From a virus: a stretch of DNA of 23,625 nt. Made by a program: the position numbers and the translations under genes. The stretch lies in IMG/VR virus record IMGVR_UViG_3300001419_001203, positions 2,678-26,302 of that record, one strand, 5' to 3'. The notes under the pieces are model-generated. The model ran no database searches. It was not told where the DNA came from and saw nothing but the letters and a program-made list of their open reading frames with translations. Positions within the stretch are counted from its first letter, which is position 1; each line of letters begins with the position of its first letter. Below are positions 5,989 through 15,100 of this stretch, piece by piece.

Positions 5989-6000
5989 AACAAGGGAATC

Positions 6001-7557
6001 ATGGAAATCATTCAAGACCGCGGTCTTATGGTGCGTGTTCGCAATCATGAGCGCATCACTACCGCTATTAAGCAGAGCAAGTACATCAAACCAATCGGCG
6101 ACGACGCCCACGAAGTGCTTGTAAATTGGAATCTAGAGAACGCCAGAAGGCTAGCAAACATGGGGCTTTACAAGACCCCGTCCCCCATTCTCAGAGATTA
6201 CGATTGGCCCGGACAGTATCAGCCGTACGACCACCAAAAGCAGACAGCTAGCTTCCTGACAGCCAACAACCGCTCATTTTGTTTCTCAGAACAAGGTACA
6301 GGGAAAACCGGTGCCGTCATCTGGGCTGCTGATTACCTACTAAACTTAGGCGACATCAAGAAGATTCTGATCGTCTGCCCCCTGTCGATTATGCACTCAG
6401 CGTGGATGAAGGATATATTCACCATAGCCATACACCGCACAGCTGCGGTGGCTCACGGCTCAAAGGATACTCGTAAGAAGATAATCGATGGAGATTACGA
6501 CTTTACAATCATTAACTACGACGGTGTCCCTACTGTTGTCGATGATCTTGCTGGCAAATATGACCTCGTAGTTTGTGACGAGGCTAACTTTGTAAAGACC
6601 GCAACGACCCGCAGATGGAAGGCACTGGCTAAGGTGCTGCGCCCAGACACTAAGCTCTGGATGCTGACGGGCACCCCTGCGGCGCAAAGCCCAGTGGATG
6701 CCTTTGGTCTGGCTAAGATGTGTGTACCACAACGCGTACCACGTTACTTCAACGCTTGGAAAGACAAGGTGATGATGCGTGTCACCCAGTTCAAGTATGT
6801 GCCCACACCGCAGGCAACGACTCTGGTCAATGCGGCGCTGCAACCGGCTATTAGATTCAGCAAGAAAGACTGCCTAGATTTGCCGCCAGTGACCTACGTC
6901 ACCCGTGAAATAGAGATGACCCCACAGCAGAAGAAGTTCTACACGGCGCTCAAGAAGCAGATGTACGTTGAGGCAGCGGGTGAGCAGATTAGCGCTGTCC
7001 ACGCAGCGGCGGGTTTGAATAAGTTATTGCAGTTGAGCTGCGGCGCAGTCTACTCAGATGATGGCGAGGTTGTGCAGTTCAGTGCGAAGAACAGACTGGA
7101 CGAAGTTTCTGAGGTAGTGAAGGAGTGCAACAACAAGGTGATTGTGTTCGTGCCTTTCCGCCATGCCATCGACATCGTCACTGACAGACTACGCAAGGAT
7201 GGGTTCGCAACGGAGATCATCAGTGGTGCTGTGACCATGAAGAATCGCACCCAGATATTCAAAGACTTCCAAGAATCAAAGGACCCAAAGGTTCTGGTTA
7301 TCCAACCTCAGTCTGCTGCACACGGGGTAACTCTGACTGCGGCTGACACTATCGTGTGGTTCGGACCCATAGCTTCAGTTGAGACTTGGTTGCAGGCTAA
7401 CGAGCGTATAAACCGCCCATCTCAGAAGAACAAGATGACAATTATTAAAATTTTCGGCTCAGAGGTTGAAAAGCGGGTCTATTCTGCGCTAGAATCAAAA
7501 GAAGCTAGTCAAAAAGACCTAGTTAAGCTCTACGAGAGTGAAATAAGCAGTAACTAG
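6001..7557 (+). CDS. SNF2-type superfamily 2 helicase/ATPase
   Basis: 518 residues with both RecA-like halves. An N-terminal YQPYDHQKQ (Q-motif region, about 73-81) is followed by Walker A SEQGTGKT (96-103), motif II DEAN (193-196, in place of DEAH), motif III LTGTP (222-226), motif V AAHGVTLTAAD near 440-450 and motif VI QANERINRP (465-473). The size is that of compact phage and mobile-element SNF2 proteins, which move on double-stranded DNA. In phages they are thought to assist replication, recombination or clearing of bound proteins. The ATG has a good ribosome-binding site (AAGGGA, 5992-5997), and an 83-base gap separates it from the HNH gene. I see no attached nuclease domain. Confidence 0.93.
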   Translation: MEIIQDRGLMVRVRNHERITTAIKQSKYIKPIGDDAHEVLVNWNLENARRLANMGLYKTPSPILRDYDWPGQYQPYDHQKQTASFLTANNRSFCFSEQGTGKTGAVIWAADYLLNLGDIKKILIVCPLSIMHSAWMKDIFTIAIHRTAAVAHGSKDTRKKIIDGDYDFTIINYDGVPTVVDDLAGKYDLVVCDEANFVKTATTRRWKALAKVLRPDTKLWMLTGTPAAQSPVDAFGLAKMCVPQRVPRYFNAWKDKVMMRVTQFKYVPTPQATTLVNAALQPAIRFSKKDCLDLPPVTYVTREIEMTPQQKKFYTALKKQMYVEAAGEQISAVHAAAGLNKLLQLSCGAVYSDDGEVVQFSAKNRLDEVSEVVKECNNKVIVFVPFRHAIDIVTDRLRKDGFATEIISGAVTMKNRTQIFKDFQESKDPKVLVIQPQSAAHGVTLTAADTIVWFGPIASVETWLQANERINRPSQKNKMTIIKIFGSEVEKRVYSALESKEASQKDLVKLYESEISSN

Positions 7558-7577
7558 CCTCAACACAGGAAACAATT

Positions 7578-7973
7578 ATGGAAACCGATAAGCTTGTAAA
7601 GGCTTACATCAACCTCCGTGACGCTAGACACGAGTTGAAAGCCAAGTTTGACGATCAAGATGCTGAACTTGAAAAGAAGATGAGCATGATCGAAGAGAAA
7701 TTGCTTGAGCATGCCAAAGAACATGGCATCGATAGCATGAAGACGCAGTACGGAACTGCTACCCGTGTGGTACGTACTCGTTATTGGGCATCTGATTGGG
7801 ATGCCTTCGTGAAGTTCCTGAATCAACATCCCGACGAAGCACTCTACATGGTGGAGAAGCGGATTCATCAGGGTAACTTCAAACAATTTCTGGAAGAACA
7901 TCCAGACCTCGCCCCGCCTGTTAATTCCGACAGTCGGTATTCAATAACCGTTAGAAGGAGAAACAAGTTGTGA
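7578..7973 (+). CDS. Coiled-coil phage protein of unknown function
   Basis: 131 residues with a clear ribosome-binding site (AGGAAA, 7567-7572). The N-terminal half (about 10-52) is a charged coiled coil. Then come a YGTATRVVRTRYW strand segment and a helical part with two NQHP/EEHP-like turns (FLNQHPDEAL and FLEEHPDLAPP), ending in a basic SITVRRRNK tail. The coiled coil followed by a beta-rich end resembles the layout of phage Gp157-type and Gam-like DNA-binding proteins, but I cannot confirm either family. It sits between the helicase and the SSB-like gene, so a replication-accessory DNA-binding role is plausible. The stop overlaps the next start (GTGA). Confidence 0.8.
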   Translation: METDKLVKAYINLRDARHELKAKFDDQDAELEKKMSMIEEKLLEHAKEHGIDSMKTQYGTATRVVRTRYWASDWDAFVKFLNQHPDEALYMVEKRIHQGNFKQFLEEHPDLAPPVNSDSRYSITVRRRNKL

Positions 7974-8164
7974 ACGAGCTTGGACTTCTAAGCATCGAAG
8001 AAGCCGCCAAATTACTGCGCGTGTCGGAAGACGTTCTACGCAAACTGCGTGTAGAAGAGGGACTACCGTTCGTAAAGTTTGGGAAGCGAATCTTCTTCAA
8101 ACGTGAAGCGTTGGTGCAATTCATCGACGATCAACAATACAAGTATGAAAAGACAGGAGACTGA
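7970..8164 (+). CDS. MerR/excisionase-like helix-turn-helix protein
   Basis: 64 residues, GTG start in a GTGA overlap, with a strong AGAAGGAG ribosome-binding site (7953-7960). The sequence fits the short winged HTH of the excisionase/HTH_17 group: LLSIEEAAKLLRVSEDVLRKL, then a GLPFVKFGKRIFF wing and the REALVQFID helix. Proteins of this group act as excisionases (Xis), small regulators or architectural DNA binders. There is no integrase in the window, and its place in the replication operon makes a regulator or origin-binding accessory protein more likely than a true Xis. Confidence 0.85.
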   Translation: MNELGLLSIEEAAKLLRVSEDVLRKLRVEEGLPFVKFGKRIFFKREALVQFIDDQQYKYEKTGD

Positions 8165-8165
8165 T

Positions 8166-9029
8166 ATGTCTGAATTAATGACAATAAACGGCTCAGCGCC
8201 GTCATATCTGGCTAAAGTAGAAAAGTCAGACCTTGCAAAAGCACTAGCAGGTCCAGAAGGTGATTCTGGTTATAAGTGGGTAAGCATCAAAGGCGGCGTG
8301 TTCCGCATGATGGTCGGCTCAAAAGAGATGGCTAAGAACGAAGACCGCAGCATGAACTTCGTTGTTGTAGCGTCAGGTCAAGGCACCGCACGCACTTACT
8401 ACAAAGATGCGTACAAAGAGGGTGTTAACTCTGCACCTACATGTTGGTCAGACGACGAAGTAAAGCCAAGCCCTAACTGCTCTACCCCGCAGCACACTAC
8501 TTGTGACGGCTGCCCACAGAACATCGCAGGCTCAGGTAACGGCAACTCTCGTGCGTGTGGATACTCAACCCGTCTAGCTGTTGTGCTTGAAAGTGACATT
8601 GGCGGCGATGTGTTCGGTATCAAGCTGCCAGCAACTTCTACTTTCGGTAAGCCTGAGAACGAGAAGTACGCACCTTGGAAAGAGTACGTCAAGCGCCTGA
8701 TCGCTCAAGGCATTGACCCTGCGACTGTGGTAGCTGAGTTCCGTTTCGACACTAGCGGTCAGTTCCCTAAGCTGAAGTTCGCACCAGTGCGTTACATGGA
8801 AGAAAGTGAGTACAACTTGGCAGCCGAGGCTAGTAAGAGTAAGGCAGCTCAGATCGCTACTGGCCCTCGTGAGTTCAAGTCTATGGACGAGGAAGTGCCT
8901 TTCGAGAAGAAGGCTGAGGCGCCTGTTGCAGAGGCTGAGGAAGCCCCCAAGAAGGTAGAAAAGAAGAAAGCTGAACCTGCCAAGGAAGAATCCCTTGACA
9001 GCGTTTTAGATGAGTGGGCAGAGGATTAA
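8166..9029 (+). CDS. SSB-like Cys-containing phage protein with acidic tail
   Basis: 287 residues. The ATG at 8166 has AGGAG just upstream (8155-8159); the longer frame from 8079 only overlaps the HTH gene. Residues 35-235 form a probable globular domain opening with GYKWVSIKGGVFRM. It includes five Cys (93, 105, 113, 116, 131) in the arrangement CW...NC...CDGC...AC, which could hold a metal. From about 240 the chain is Glu, Ala, Lys and Pro rich and ends SLDSVLDEWAED. An acidic tail with a terminal aromatic is the hallmark of phage single-stranded DNA-binding proteins (T7 gp2.5, T4 gp32), where it contacts polymerase and helicase. Its place just before the primase-helicase supports an SSB role. 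That function is inference; the family itself is a recurrent but poorly described phage family. Confidence 0.75.
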   Translation: MSELMTINGSAPSYLAKVEKSDLAKALAGPEGDSGYKWVSIKGGVFRMMVGSKEMAKNEDRSMNFVVVASGQGTARTYYKDAYKEGVNSAPTCWSDDEVKPSPNCSTPQHTTCDGCPQNIAGSGNGNSRACGYSTRLAVVLESDIGGDVFGIKLPATSTFGKPENEKYAPWKEYVKRLIAQGIDPATVVAEFRFDTSGQFPKLKFAPVRYMEESEYNLAAEASKSKAAQIATGPREFKSMDEEVPFEKKAEAPVAEAEEAPKKVEKKKAEPAKEESLDSVLDEWAED

Positions 9030-9047
9030 TTAAAAAACCCACTTGTC

Positions 9048-9065
9048 CACCGGAAGAATCCGGTG
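9048..9065. promoter_or_regulatory. Perfect 7-bp hairpin before the primase-helicase gene
   Basis: CACCGGA (9048-9054) and TCCGGTG (9059-9065) enclose the tetraloop AGAA. The following bases (CTATCTTC) are not a T-run, so termination would be weak. It lies between a TTGTCC (9043-9048) and a TATCTT (9067-9072), 18 bases apart, each a 4-of-6 match to -35 and -10 boxes, so an operator inside a weak promoter is also possible. Confidence 0.45.
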
Positions 9066-9072
9066 CTATCTT

Positions 9073-9102
9073 CAGTCCCCTGCCCCTCGTGGTGGGGGAC
9101 TG
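9073..9102. promoter_or_regulatory. GC-rich 8-bp hairpin before the primase-helicase gene
   Basis: CAGTCCCC (9073-9080) pairs exactly with GGGGACTG (9095-9102) around a 14-base loop that can pair further. It ends about 17 bases before the ATG at 9120 and directly precedes the weak TTGGAA ribosome-binding site. Candidate translational control or RNA-processing element; not a standard terminator. Confidence 0.45.
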
Positions 9103-9119
9103 CACAACTTGGAACATAC

Positions 9120-11960
9120 ATGAATCGAATCACAGACTTTCTGGGAACGATTCTCCCCGAGGATGGACGGTATTGCGTTGTAGGAATCAACAACGGCAAG
9201 CTGATAAAACAAGAATTCGTAGACGACCTAGAGTCAGTAGCAGATAAAGCTGACAAACTGGTTAAAGACGAAGTAGACGCCTACTACGCTGTCGCATCTT
9301 TTAAGGAAGGTGTCAGCCAACGTACACAAAGCAACGTTGCGTGGGTTAAGTCATTCTGGTTAGACATCGACTGTGGAGAAGGTAAGCCCTACGCGAACCA
9401 ACAAGAAGGCTTAGAAGCCCTTAACCAATTTAGAGAGACCACGAAACTTCCAGAACCTTACGTTGTAAATTCAGGCAACGGGCTGCACATCTACTGGCTG
9501 CTAGATCGACACATCGAGTCAGCGGACTGGTCGCCGGTTGCTAAACGCCTAAAGCAGGCGTGCGGTAAGTTCGGGTTAGAAGCAGACCCATCGGTGACTG
9601 CTGACGAAGCTCGCATATTGCGGGTGCCTTACACTTTAAACTTCAAAGATCGCGAGCATCCGAAAGATGTTCTCGTGCAGACTCGTGCTGAGCCGGTCAA
9701 GTTTGAAGACTTCAAAGGTGTGCTTGACGCTCTTGATATGCCGGTCATTAAGACCCGTGAGAAGCTAGACGTTAGCCAAATGTCTGACCTAGCCAAGGCA
9801 ATGATGGGCAACAAGCAGTCTCGCTTCAGCACAATCGTGCGTAAGAGTGTGAAAGGCGGTGGCTGTAACGCCATCAAGCACATCGTAACTAAACAGGATG
9901 ACACGGACGAGCCACTGTGGCGCGCCGGTTTGTCTATCGCTTGGTGCTGTGTGGACAGGGAAACCGCCATACACAAGATGTCGAGCAAGCACCCTGACTA
10001 TTCTCCAGAAGTTACTATAGAGAAGGCGGGCCTGACCAAAGGTCCGTACACCTGCGAAACTTTTAAGCGTGATTATCCTGACCTTTGTGAAGGATGTACG
10101 TTATCTATAACAAGCCCTATCCAAATTGGCGCTGAGATCGCTCGTGCCCCAGAAGTTATTGAGGGCGATGGCAGTATTCAAACGCAAGTCACGCAGAGTA
10201 TTGCATTTAAGCCACCCTTCCCATATTTCAGAGGTAAGAACGGCGGCATCTACATTGAAGGAAATGACGCTGACGGAGAGAAGATTGACGAGCTGGTGTA
10301 CGACCACGATTTGTTTGCATCCGCTCGACTAATGGACCCCAACGACGGGGAGTGCATTGTTTGGCACCTGACTTTACCTATGGACGGAGAGCGCGAGTTC
10401 CTACTCCCGCTAGCTGACATGACATCACCTGACGGATTCAAGAAGGTGCTAGGTAAACGAGGTGTCGCAGCCAACAAGAAACAATGGAATCAACTGATGG
10501 ATTACACAATTCGCTACACAAGAGAGTTGCAGATGACGCAGAAAGCCCAAGATGCGCGTTTGCAGTTTGGTTGGAATACTACCAACACAGAGTTCACTGT
10601 CGGTGACCGCGTGTATGTGAAGGGCAAGACTGAGCCTGAGCATAACTACGCATCAAGCACGACGGCTAACATCATCAAGTTCTTCGACATGAAGGGCTCA
10701 CTTAGTGACTGGACTAAGATGATTAACAGGCTAAACGTGAAGGGCGACGAGGCGTTGCAGATTCACGCGCTGGCTGGGTTCGCAGCGCCGCTTATGAAGT
10801 TCAGCGGTATCGACGGCTGCGTAATCAACCTAGTTAGTAACAAGTCAGGCACCGGTAAAACGACCGCAGGTAAGATTGGTCTGAGTGTGTTTGGCAATCC
10901 GAAGCGCACCATCCTCACCAAGAAAGACACGCAAGCTGCTAAGTACCACCGCATGGGTGTTATGAATAACCTGTTTGTGCTGTCAGATGAGATGACCAAC
11001 GCAACCGCAGAAGAAATATCTGACGAAATCTACGGCTCGTCACAGGGTCGTGGTCGTAACCGGATGAACTCAAACAGCAACACTGAGCGTGAGAACAGCG
11101 CGACGTGGGCAACTATTCACGGAACAAGTTCTAACGCTTCGTTTATGGATAAGCTGTCTAAGCACAAAGCTCGTGCTGACGGTGAGATGATGCGACTGAT
11201 TGAGTACAAGGTTAAGAGTAAAGGCGAAGAGCTTTACGACCCAATCTTTGACATGCTCGAAACAGAAAGCTGCTATGGCGTAGCAGGGCACGTTTGGGCA
11301 CAGTGGTTGGTAGACAACGCTGACACACTGCATGAGTTGGTAATCGTAGTTCGCACTCGTTTGCGTAAGCGTGTTGGGCACAACAACTCCGAGCGTTTCT
11401 ACATCAATGGCTACGCTTGCATCATCGCAGCAGGTAAAGCATCCCGCGATCTGGGCCTACACTGCATCGACATGGAGTGGTTAGAAGACTGGATTTGCGA
11501 GGAGATCATCAAAAGCCGTGAGATATTTAAGGACCATGTGGTCGACCCATTCGAGTTGATCGTGGAATTCTTGAACCGAAACTTACGCAACACAGCTGTA
11601 ATCGGCGCAAACAAAAACCCACTGACTGGCGACGAGTCTCTAGTAATCCCAATGGGTGCTAGCTGTAATGTTCGTTTTGAGCAGGAAACCAGCAAGATGT
11701 TTATAGCTGCTCGTGACCTGCACGATTTCTGTGTAGATCAGCAGATGACATTTGAAGAAGTGTTGAACTCAGCGATGGAGAACGGCGGTCCGTTCAAGTT
11801 CGTTAAGCGGGCTAAGAAACGCATGCTGGCTAAGACCAAGTTCAAAAACGTCGGTGCAATTAACGCACTTGAGTTTGACCTCTCTCCAGAAGAAGTTGAT
11901 AACCTACTTGAAAACGTGATGGCGCAAGATGCTCAAGTGGAATCTGAAAGCGACGATTAG
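9120..11960 (+). CDS. Primase-helicase (RepB-like primase plus DUF927-type AAA+ helicase)
   Basis: 946 residues from the ATG at 9120; an earlier in-frame ATG at 9063 lies in the hairpin region and lacks a ribosome-binding site. The N-terminal part carries the primase signature: WLDID (Asp82, Asp84), then SGNGLHIYW (Gly121, His123) and DEARILRVP (about 162-170), as in AEP/RepB-type primases of phages and plasmids. A Cys pair, CETFKRDYPDLCEGC, lies near residues 319-333. The C-terminal half resembles DUF927/DUF3987-type helicases, with Walker A SGTGKTT (G577, K580) and LFVLSDE as probable Walker B. The protein would prime and unwind at the fork with the polymerase and SSB-like protein. No T7 gp4-like TOPRIM/RecA layout is present, so this is a different primase-helicase type. 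It ends with an acidic tail (VESESDD). Confidence 0.9.
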   Translation: MNRITDFLGTILPEDGRYCVVGINNGKLIKQEFVDDLESVADKADKLVKDEVDAYYAVASFKEGVSQRTQSNVAWVKSFWLDIDCGEGKPYANQQEGLEALNQFRETTKLPEPYVVNSGNGLHIYWLLDRHIESADWSPVAKRLKQACGKFGLEADPSVTADEARILRVPYTLNFKDREHPKDVLVQTRAEPVKFEDFKGVLDALDMPVIKTREKLDVSQMSDLAKAMMGNKQSRFSTIVRKSVKGGGCNAIKHIVTKQDDTDEPLWRAGLSIAWCCVDRETAIHKMSSKHPDYSPEVTIEKAGLTKGPYTCETFKRDYPDLCEGCTLSITSPIQIGAEIARAPEVIEGDGSIQTQVTQSIAFKPPFPYFRGKNGGIYIEGNDADGEKIDELVYDHDLFASARLMDPNDGECIVWHLTLPMDGEREFLLPLADMTSPDGFKKVLGKRGVAANKKQWNQLMDYTIRYTRELQMTQKAQDARLQFGWNTTNTEFTVGDRVYVKGKTEPEHNYASSTTANIIKFFDMKGSLSDWTKMINRLNVKGDEALQIHALAGFAAPLMKFSGIDGCVINLVSNKSGTGKTTAGKIGLSVFGNPKRTILTKKDTQAAKYHRMGVMNNLFVLSDEMTNATAEEISDEIYGSSQGRGRNRMNSNSNTERENSATWATIHGTSSNASFMDKLSKHKARADGEMMRLIEYKVKSKGEELYDPIFDMLETESCYGVAGHVWAQWLVDNADTLHELVIVVRTRLRKRVGHNNSERFYINGYACIIAAGKASRDLGLHCIDMEWLEDWICEEIIKSREIFKDHVVDPFELIVEFLNRNLRNTAVIGANKNPLTGDESLVIPMGASCNVRFEQETSKMFIAARDLHDFCVDQQMTFEEVLNSAMENGGPFKFVKRAKKRMLAKTKFKNVGAINALEFDLSPEEVDNLLENVMAQDAQVESESDD

Positions 11961-11964
11961 CGGC

Positions 11965-12120
11965 ATGAGTGAAGGGGATAGCTTCTTTATCCCCTGTCTT
12001 GCCTGCGAAGGCATACAGCAGCACGTCGGAAAACTAGGTAGGGACTTCGGCTACAAACTCCGCACCCGTAGAGTCGTTGAAGACTTTACAAAGGGGTTGC
12101 GGGTCTGGCGTGTGGGTTAG
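11965..12120 (+). CDS. Small conserved-looking phage protein, 51 aa
   Basis: Begins 5 bases after the primase-helicase stop, so it is probably translated by re-initiation; no good ribosome-binding site is visible. It starts MSEGDSFFIPCLACEG and ends with a basic half finishing GLRVWRV. A GDSFF(I/V)P opening and a (G)xRVWR ending are features I recall from short uncharacterised phage proteins, so I call it real despite its size. One CLAC pair is present, too little for a metal site. Its stop (12118-12120) overlaps the stop of the oppositely oriented giant gene by 4 bases. Confidence 0.6.
   Translation: MSEGDSFFIPCLACEGIQQHVGKLGRDFGYKLRTRRVVEDFTKGLRVWRVG
11974..11994. terminator. 7-bp hairpin between converging arms, weak terminator candidate
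   Basis: GGGGATA (11974-11980) and TATCCCC (11988-11994) are perfect inverted copies around a 7-base loop. It lies where either arm would need a stop signal, but neither strand has a T-run after the stem (plus strand continues TGTCTTGCC, minus strand TTCACTCATG). It is also inside codons 4-10 of the small gene, so it may instead affect translation. Confidence 0.25.
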
Positions 12121-15100
12121 AAGTACTGACCTATAACCTTAGCATTCGAGCTCTTCAGTACAACTTCTTCCTGCTCTCGCAGCGCCTTTATCATGTAACG
12201 CTTCTGCTCAGAAGATAGGTTGCTGTCTCGGCTGATGCGGTTAACCTCTTTACGAATACCTGCAATTTGCTTAGCAACGTCACGGAACATCTTGTTGTAC
12301 TCAACCTTAGCAGCGTTGTTGTCCTTCAGCAGATACGGAATTGCTTTCTCAGGCTCGTTAGCCATCAGGCTCAAGTACGACTTGTAAGCTTCATCTGACA
12401 CGCGCTTGTAGTCGTAGAAGATGTCCTTGTAAGCGCCGCCTATCTCTTTATTCAAGAAACGTGACATGCCCGGGAATGAAGACAATGCGTCTTGGATAGA
12501 CTCTTCCGTGCGGCTACCTGCAACACCAGCAACTCTATTACCCGTCCACAATACAGCCGCAGCCGCCGAGCCAAACGTGCCACGCAGCCAGTGGTCTAGC
12601 TTAACTGGAGACATGTTAGTTGCCTCACCCAGAGCTTTACTAAACTCAGATGTGTACTGGTTGTACTGTAGGTATGGCTCCATACCTTCTAGGTACGCAG
12701 GGATTAAGTCGCGCCCAGTAAAGAAGCTCTTGTTAAACGCAACCTCAATTGTAGGCTTGATCAACTGAGGAACTGCTGTCGGAGATAGAACACCCATCAT
12801 GAAGCCATTCTTCAGCGACTCAGTAAATTGTTCTGGAGTGGCAGTAGCTGAACCCGCCGCCAGACGAATCGCATTCTCAACAGCAATCTTAGGCAGTAAG
12901 AACAAGTCAGTACGCATCGGGATGCCGAAACCACCGCCGAAGTGAAGCATGCGATCACGCATCTCTGGTGCTAGCTCTTCGTAGTCATCGTCGCCCATCT
13001 GCATCATTGTGTAGATGGCAGTGGCAGTCATTATCGTGCCAAGATTAGCGTATAGATTCTTACGGCTACGCTGCGCTCGTGGAGAGACACCTTCGCCAGA
13101 TAGAGTTTTAACCTGCACGTTCATCGCCTGTAAGTAAGCGTTGAAGAACGGAATCAGGCGAGCGGCGGCGTGTACGCTACCTGCTGAACCTTTACGGCGG
13201 AAGTTGATGATCTCAAACGAACGCTCAACCGCTTCAGCTTTACTCAAACCTTCTTGCAGAGACAGCTCGTACACAGCCTGACGCACAGCGTTATCTGACG
13301 CCATCGAGAAGTCTTCCATCTTGCGGAGTATCTTCGCACCCCACTTTTGACGGTTCTGCTTCAGATTAGTAGCGTAGCTCTCCATCTCGTCACGCACCAC
13401 AGCGTTACTGTAGTCACGCACGCCAACTGCACCGAAACGACGTAGCTCTTCGTGAGTTGAGCTGGTCTTAGCTACTGTGTTGCTGAATTGTCTGATGATC
13501 TCAAACGGAAGCTTGATAGCCTGACGAACTGGCAGACCAGATGCGAACATAGCGCCAAATGCGTCTTGGGTAAGCTGGCCCAGTGAGAACAATGGGTTGA
13601 GTACAACTGACTTACGTAAGAAGTTAGTAGCAGCTGTGAAGTACTTCAGCATTGGGATGGCAGCAGTCTCTGTACCTTTAAACGCCTCGATGAACAGAGG
13701 GTCAGCCATTGTGTAGGCAACCTTCTTACCATCTTCCCAAACTTTAACTGTGGTCTTTTCGTCGCCTTTAGCTTTAGGCGCAAGCTTCTCAGCCAGACCT
13801 AGTTGAGCTGCTGTGTTGACCATGCTCTGTGCTTGCTTGTTACGCACAGAAACCTCAACCATGAATGACATCATGCGTTCCATGTTGTCGAACACGTTGT
13901 TAACTGGGCTCTGCGAACCAACAACAGGTTTAAACTTAGGGTCAATAACCAAGCCGCTCAGATATTCACGAGGGCCTTTACGATCTTCGATCTGCTGCTC
14001 ACGGTAGAAAGGAACATAGCCTGAGTTATCAAGCCACACTTCAGCAGTGTCAGAATCAACGATGCCAGTGTCCACCATAATCTTTAAGGTGTTACTACGC
14101 ATGCCGTCCCACATCTCTGAGATTTGATCTAGCTCTGGGAACTTAGCGTTGATGTCAGCGTAGTCGTCGATCTGCTCGTCAGTCATGCTAAGGAAGCGAC
14201 TCTCGTCTAGCTTCTCCATCTTCTTAGCACGCTGTCTTTCACCCTTAGTGCCACGCTTCATTCGAGCGATGTCACGCTTACGAGCTTCCTGACGGTTCTT
14301 CAGTCCACGCTCACGCTTAGCGATCAAGTGGTAGTGTGCAATAGTCTCAGCGTCTTGCATTGACAAGCCGTTCTTTTCAGCCATTGTCTGGATGAGACGA
14401 ACCAACGCAGGGTAGTTGTTGGCATCTTCTACGGCTTTCCACTTGTGAATTTCTGTGTCGTACTCAAGGTTGCCGAACTCCATAAACAAGCTAGAGAGTG
14501 CTTCAGCGTGGAACGTTTGCGACATTGAGATATCTAGCATCTCGCCGATAGCCGCTGCTTCATCAATAGGTAGTGTGCGCAGCTCTCGCAAGATAGCGCG
14601 ATTCAGAGCAGCATCAGCAGAGAACATCTTCGTCATGATGGTGTCTACCCAACGGGTAAAGCCATTCGCGTAGTCTTGCTTGGTCTTTGGAACCATCTGA
14701 CCATCGACTTCTTTGTAGCCAATCTGCTGAACAGCAGCCTTAACCGCACCTGTGTCTTTGGTCTCGATCTTCTTGTCGCCGTGCTTATTCAGCAGGTCAT
14801 TTACAGTCTGAGTATTCTCAGCATCTGGCTCGATGTAGAAACTTAGAGGCTTGTCGGTCTCTTCATTGTAGTCAGTTACGTTATCCCGCTCGCCACGAAT
14901 AGCTTCAGCGTAGTCAATCGCCTCTTGCACCGTGCCCATGGCGTCGATAACTTCAACCTCAGTACCGCCTGTACGTAGAACGTTAATCGCTGCACGCAGA
15001 TCAGTAACATCTTCTCCCTCAGCAGCTAGCTCACGCAACGCACGTCGACCATCCGACATGATGCGCATCGCTTTGTTCTCGTCCTTCATCGCTTCCTGAA

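Noticed and set aside
7970-8164. Excisionase of an integrated prophage
   Set aside because: No integrase or attachment-site repeats seen, and the gene is coupled within a replication operon; only the fold family is supported.
8079-8165. Upstream start of the SSB-like protein at 8079
   Set aside because: It would overlap the HTH gene for its whole extension; ATG 8166 has a strong AGGAG.
9063-9119. N-terminal extension of the primase-helicase from ATG 9063
   Set aside because: The extra 19 codons cover the two hairpins, read as non-conserved-looking sequence, and have no ribosome-binding site; ATG 9120 leads directly into the domain.
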